Source: Blastopirellula marina
Lineage (GTDB): Bacteria > Planctomycetota > Planctomycetia > Pirellulales > Thermoguttaceae
NCBI GenBank assembly: GCA_020721965.1
Contig: DYLS01000003.1
Coordinates: 1-64,000, forward strand
Length of the DNA stretch: 64,000 nucleotides
Reading direction: 5' to 3'
In this document: piece by piece, positions 63,083-64,000 of the stretch
Layout of the letters: every line of letters begins with the position of its first letter
How positions within the stretch are numbered: the stretch's first letter is position 1
Notes under the pieces: generated by a model
What the model was told of the DNA's origin: nothing
Seen by the model: the letters and a program-made list of their open reading frames with translations, nothing else
The model's database searches: none
Translations under genes and position numbers: made by a program

Positions 63083-64000
63083 TTACCAGTCGCCTTGCAG
63101 GATCACATCATAGGGCAAGGCAGGCGTGACAGAACTGGTGTTCAGATCGTCCGAGGCCACGGCTCGAACCTGTGAAAAGCCACTCAGGCCGTAGTGGAAC
63201 GGTTGAGAGGCGGGGCCACCGGAAAACTCCAATCCGAGGGCCGTTGCGACAAGGTTATCCGCGACGCTCGAATCGTAGAGCGAGGCGTGATCGTCTCCGG
63301 TATTGCTCGCGTCGACTGCCACCTCTTCGAACTCGCGAAGGCGGATGAAGTAGTTGCTGCCGGAAAGCCATGCGAACGTCGGCCGCCCCACAAACGTGTC
63401 GTCGCCCGCTGAATCGTAAAGCTCGGCCCGATCATTACCGCCAGCCAGGGAGTAGGCATGGACGTAGTCGAAGAGGTCGGCTCGCAGGGAGTACCCGGGT
63501 CCCGTCATGGTGAGGAGATCCGGCCCGCCTTGCACGAGGTCGTCGGCCGCGGAATCGTACATGTGGACCACGTCCGTCCCCCCCTGAGACGCCGTGACCT
63601 GCATGTTGGCATAGCCTTGAATTTGCAGGTTGTAGCCGCTGCCACCGAGGGTCAACAGTCGCGGCCGCATGACAAACTCGTCATCGCCGGGGGTGTCCGT
63701 GATGGAGAGCGAATCGATCCCGCCCATCGAATAGACGGTGGTTTGCTTGAACCCAGAAGCAGCTTCGGCAAACGCACTCCCTACCATCACGACGGCACCG
63801 GGGGCACCGGCCAGGTTTTCGTCCCCCGAGGAGCCTGCCAGAAAGGAGGCGTCGTCGCCTCCCGAAGAGGAAACCCCGCTGACTCGCTCGAAACCTTGAA
63901 CCAAGGTGGTGAAATCGGGGCCGTTCATGCGGGCCCATTGGGGAGTGGTGATGAAAACGTCGTCGCCAGCCGAGTCGCGAAGCTCAGCGGCATCCAATCC
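63083..64000 (-). CDS. Extracellular repeat protein, C-terminal part (cut by window edge)
   Basis: The frame is open to the last base, so the N terminus is outside the window; 305 residues are visible. They consist of about six repeats of 46-48 residues, each opening with a Tyr/Leu-x-Asp-Ser-Ala-Gly-Asp-Asp-x-Phe type motif (LRDSAGDDVF, ITDTPGDDEF, MYDSAADDLV, LYDSAGDDTF, LYDSSVADNL) and a GSGY/GPGY turn near the middle. The style is that of large planctomycete surface proteins; Asp-rich turns could bind calcium as RTX repeats do, which is an inference. The C-terminal domain lacks a sorting tail. Confidence 0.75.
   Translation of the reverse strand, partial: GLDAAELRDSAGDDVFITTPQWARMNGPDFTTLVQGFERVSGVSSSGGDDASFLAGSSGDENLAGAPGAVVMVGSAFAEAASGFKQTTVYSMGGIDSLSITDTPGDDEFVMRPRLLTLGGSGYNLQIQGYANMQVTASQGGTDVVHMYDSAADDLVQGGPDLLTMTGPGYSLRADLFDYVHAYSLAGGNDRAELYDSAGDDTFVGRPTFAWLSGSNYFIRLREFEEVAVDASNTGDDHASLYDSSVADNLVATALGLEFSGGPASQPFHYGLSGFSQVRAVASDDLNTSSVTPALPYDVILQGDW

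Overview
The window looks like a chromosomal segment of a planctomycete, probably a member of the Pirellulales; the species cannot be fixed from sequence alone. The evidence is the high GC content, long intergenic gaps, a PEP-CTERM-tailed secreted protein, a DUF1559-like module, planctomycete-style ECF sigma factors, many secreted proteins with glycoside hydrolase or esterase folds, and genes scattered rather than packed in operons. Both edges cut genes: a histidine kinase on the left and an extracellular repeat protein on the right.

Layout. Positions 1-10600 hold a two-component pair (kinase tail and receiver), a tRNA-Pro(GGG), the conserved ACT/PFL (UPF0210) pair, the Mg2+ transporter gene mgtE, two secreted proteins, a REP-type palindromic repeat system with its own RAYT (HUH/Y1) transposase, a divergent MnmE-like GTPase and a zinc-finger membrane protein. 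Positions 10500-23000 hold a large GH38 alpha-mannosidase, an assimilatory APS reductase with an Rrf2 regulator, an AlgH-family protein, a diguanylate cyclase, a secreted GH123/DUF4091-like protein and an ECF sigma factor. Positions 23400-39300 hold a FecCD-type ABC importer (ATPase and permease), a cysteine-rich 47-residue repeat protein, an HPt protein, a GH10 xylanase, a HAD phosphatase, DUF167 and YggS, a secreted TIM-barrel-like protein followed by a Tat-exported SGNH hydrolase, a lipoprotein, a STAS protein, a DUF6807 protein and a two-gene coiled-coil/membrane operon. Positions 39900-55200 hold an ECF sigma/membrane anti-sigma/PDZ module, glutamate synthase (gltB-gltD), a ComEA-like protein, nadC and three histidine genes (hisB, hisC, hisD). 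Positions 55700-64000 hold a 1293-residue zinc-ribbon/DUF1559/STN-like fusion, a bifunctional chorismate mutase-prephenate dehydratase, a LURP-one/scramblase-like protein, a NagB-like protein and the partial repeat protein.

How the genes fit together. The metabolic genes cover nitrogen and sulfur assimilation (gltBD, cysH), His and Phe synthesis (hisBCD, pheA) and NAD synthesis (nadC). The secreted enzymes (GH38, GH10, GH123-like, SGNH, DUF6807 and a TIM-barrel-like protein) point to use of complex polysaccharides or glycans.

The most unusual content lies between genes. There are at least six families of short mobile-looking repeats: (1) palindromic REPs tied to the RAYT transposase; (2) a family of about 115 bp with 16-bp inverted ends, five copies, two of which supply the stop codon of a host gene; (3) a 168-bp MITE flanked by a GATA duplication; (4) a 134-bp MITE with a 6-bp CATAAT duplication, nested inside another repeat; (5) two related families ending in CCGTGAACGGTTACC; and (6) a GAGCGAAGCGAG hairpin repeat. 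Several degenerate tandem arrays are also present.
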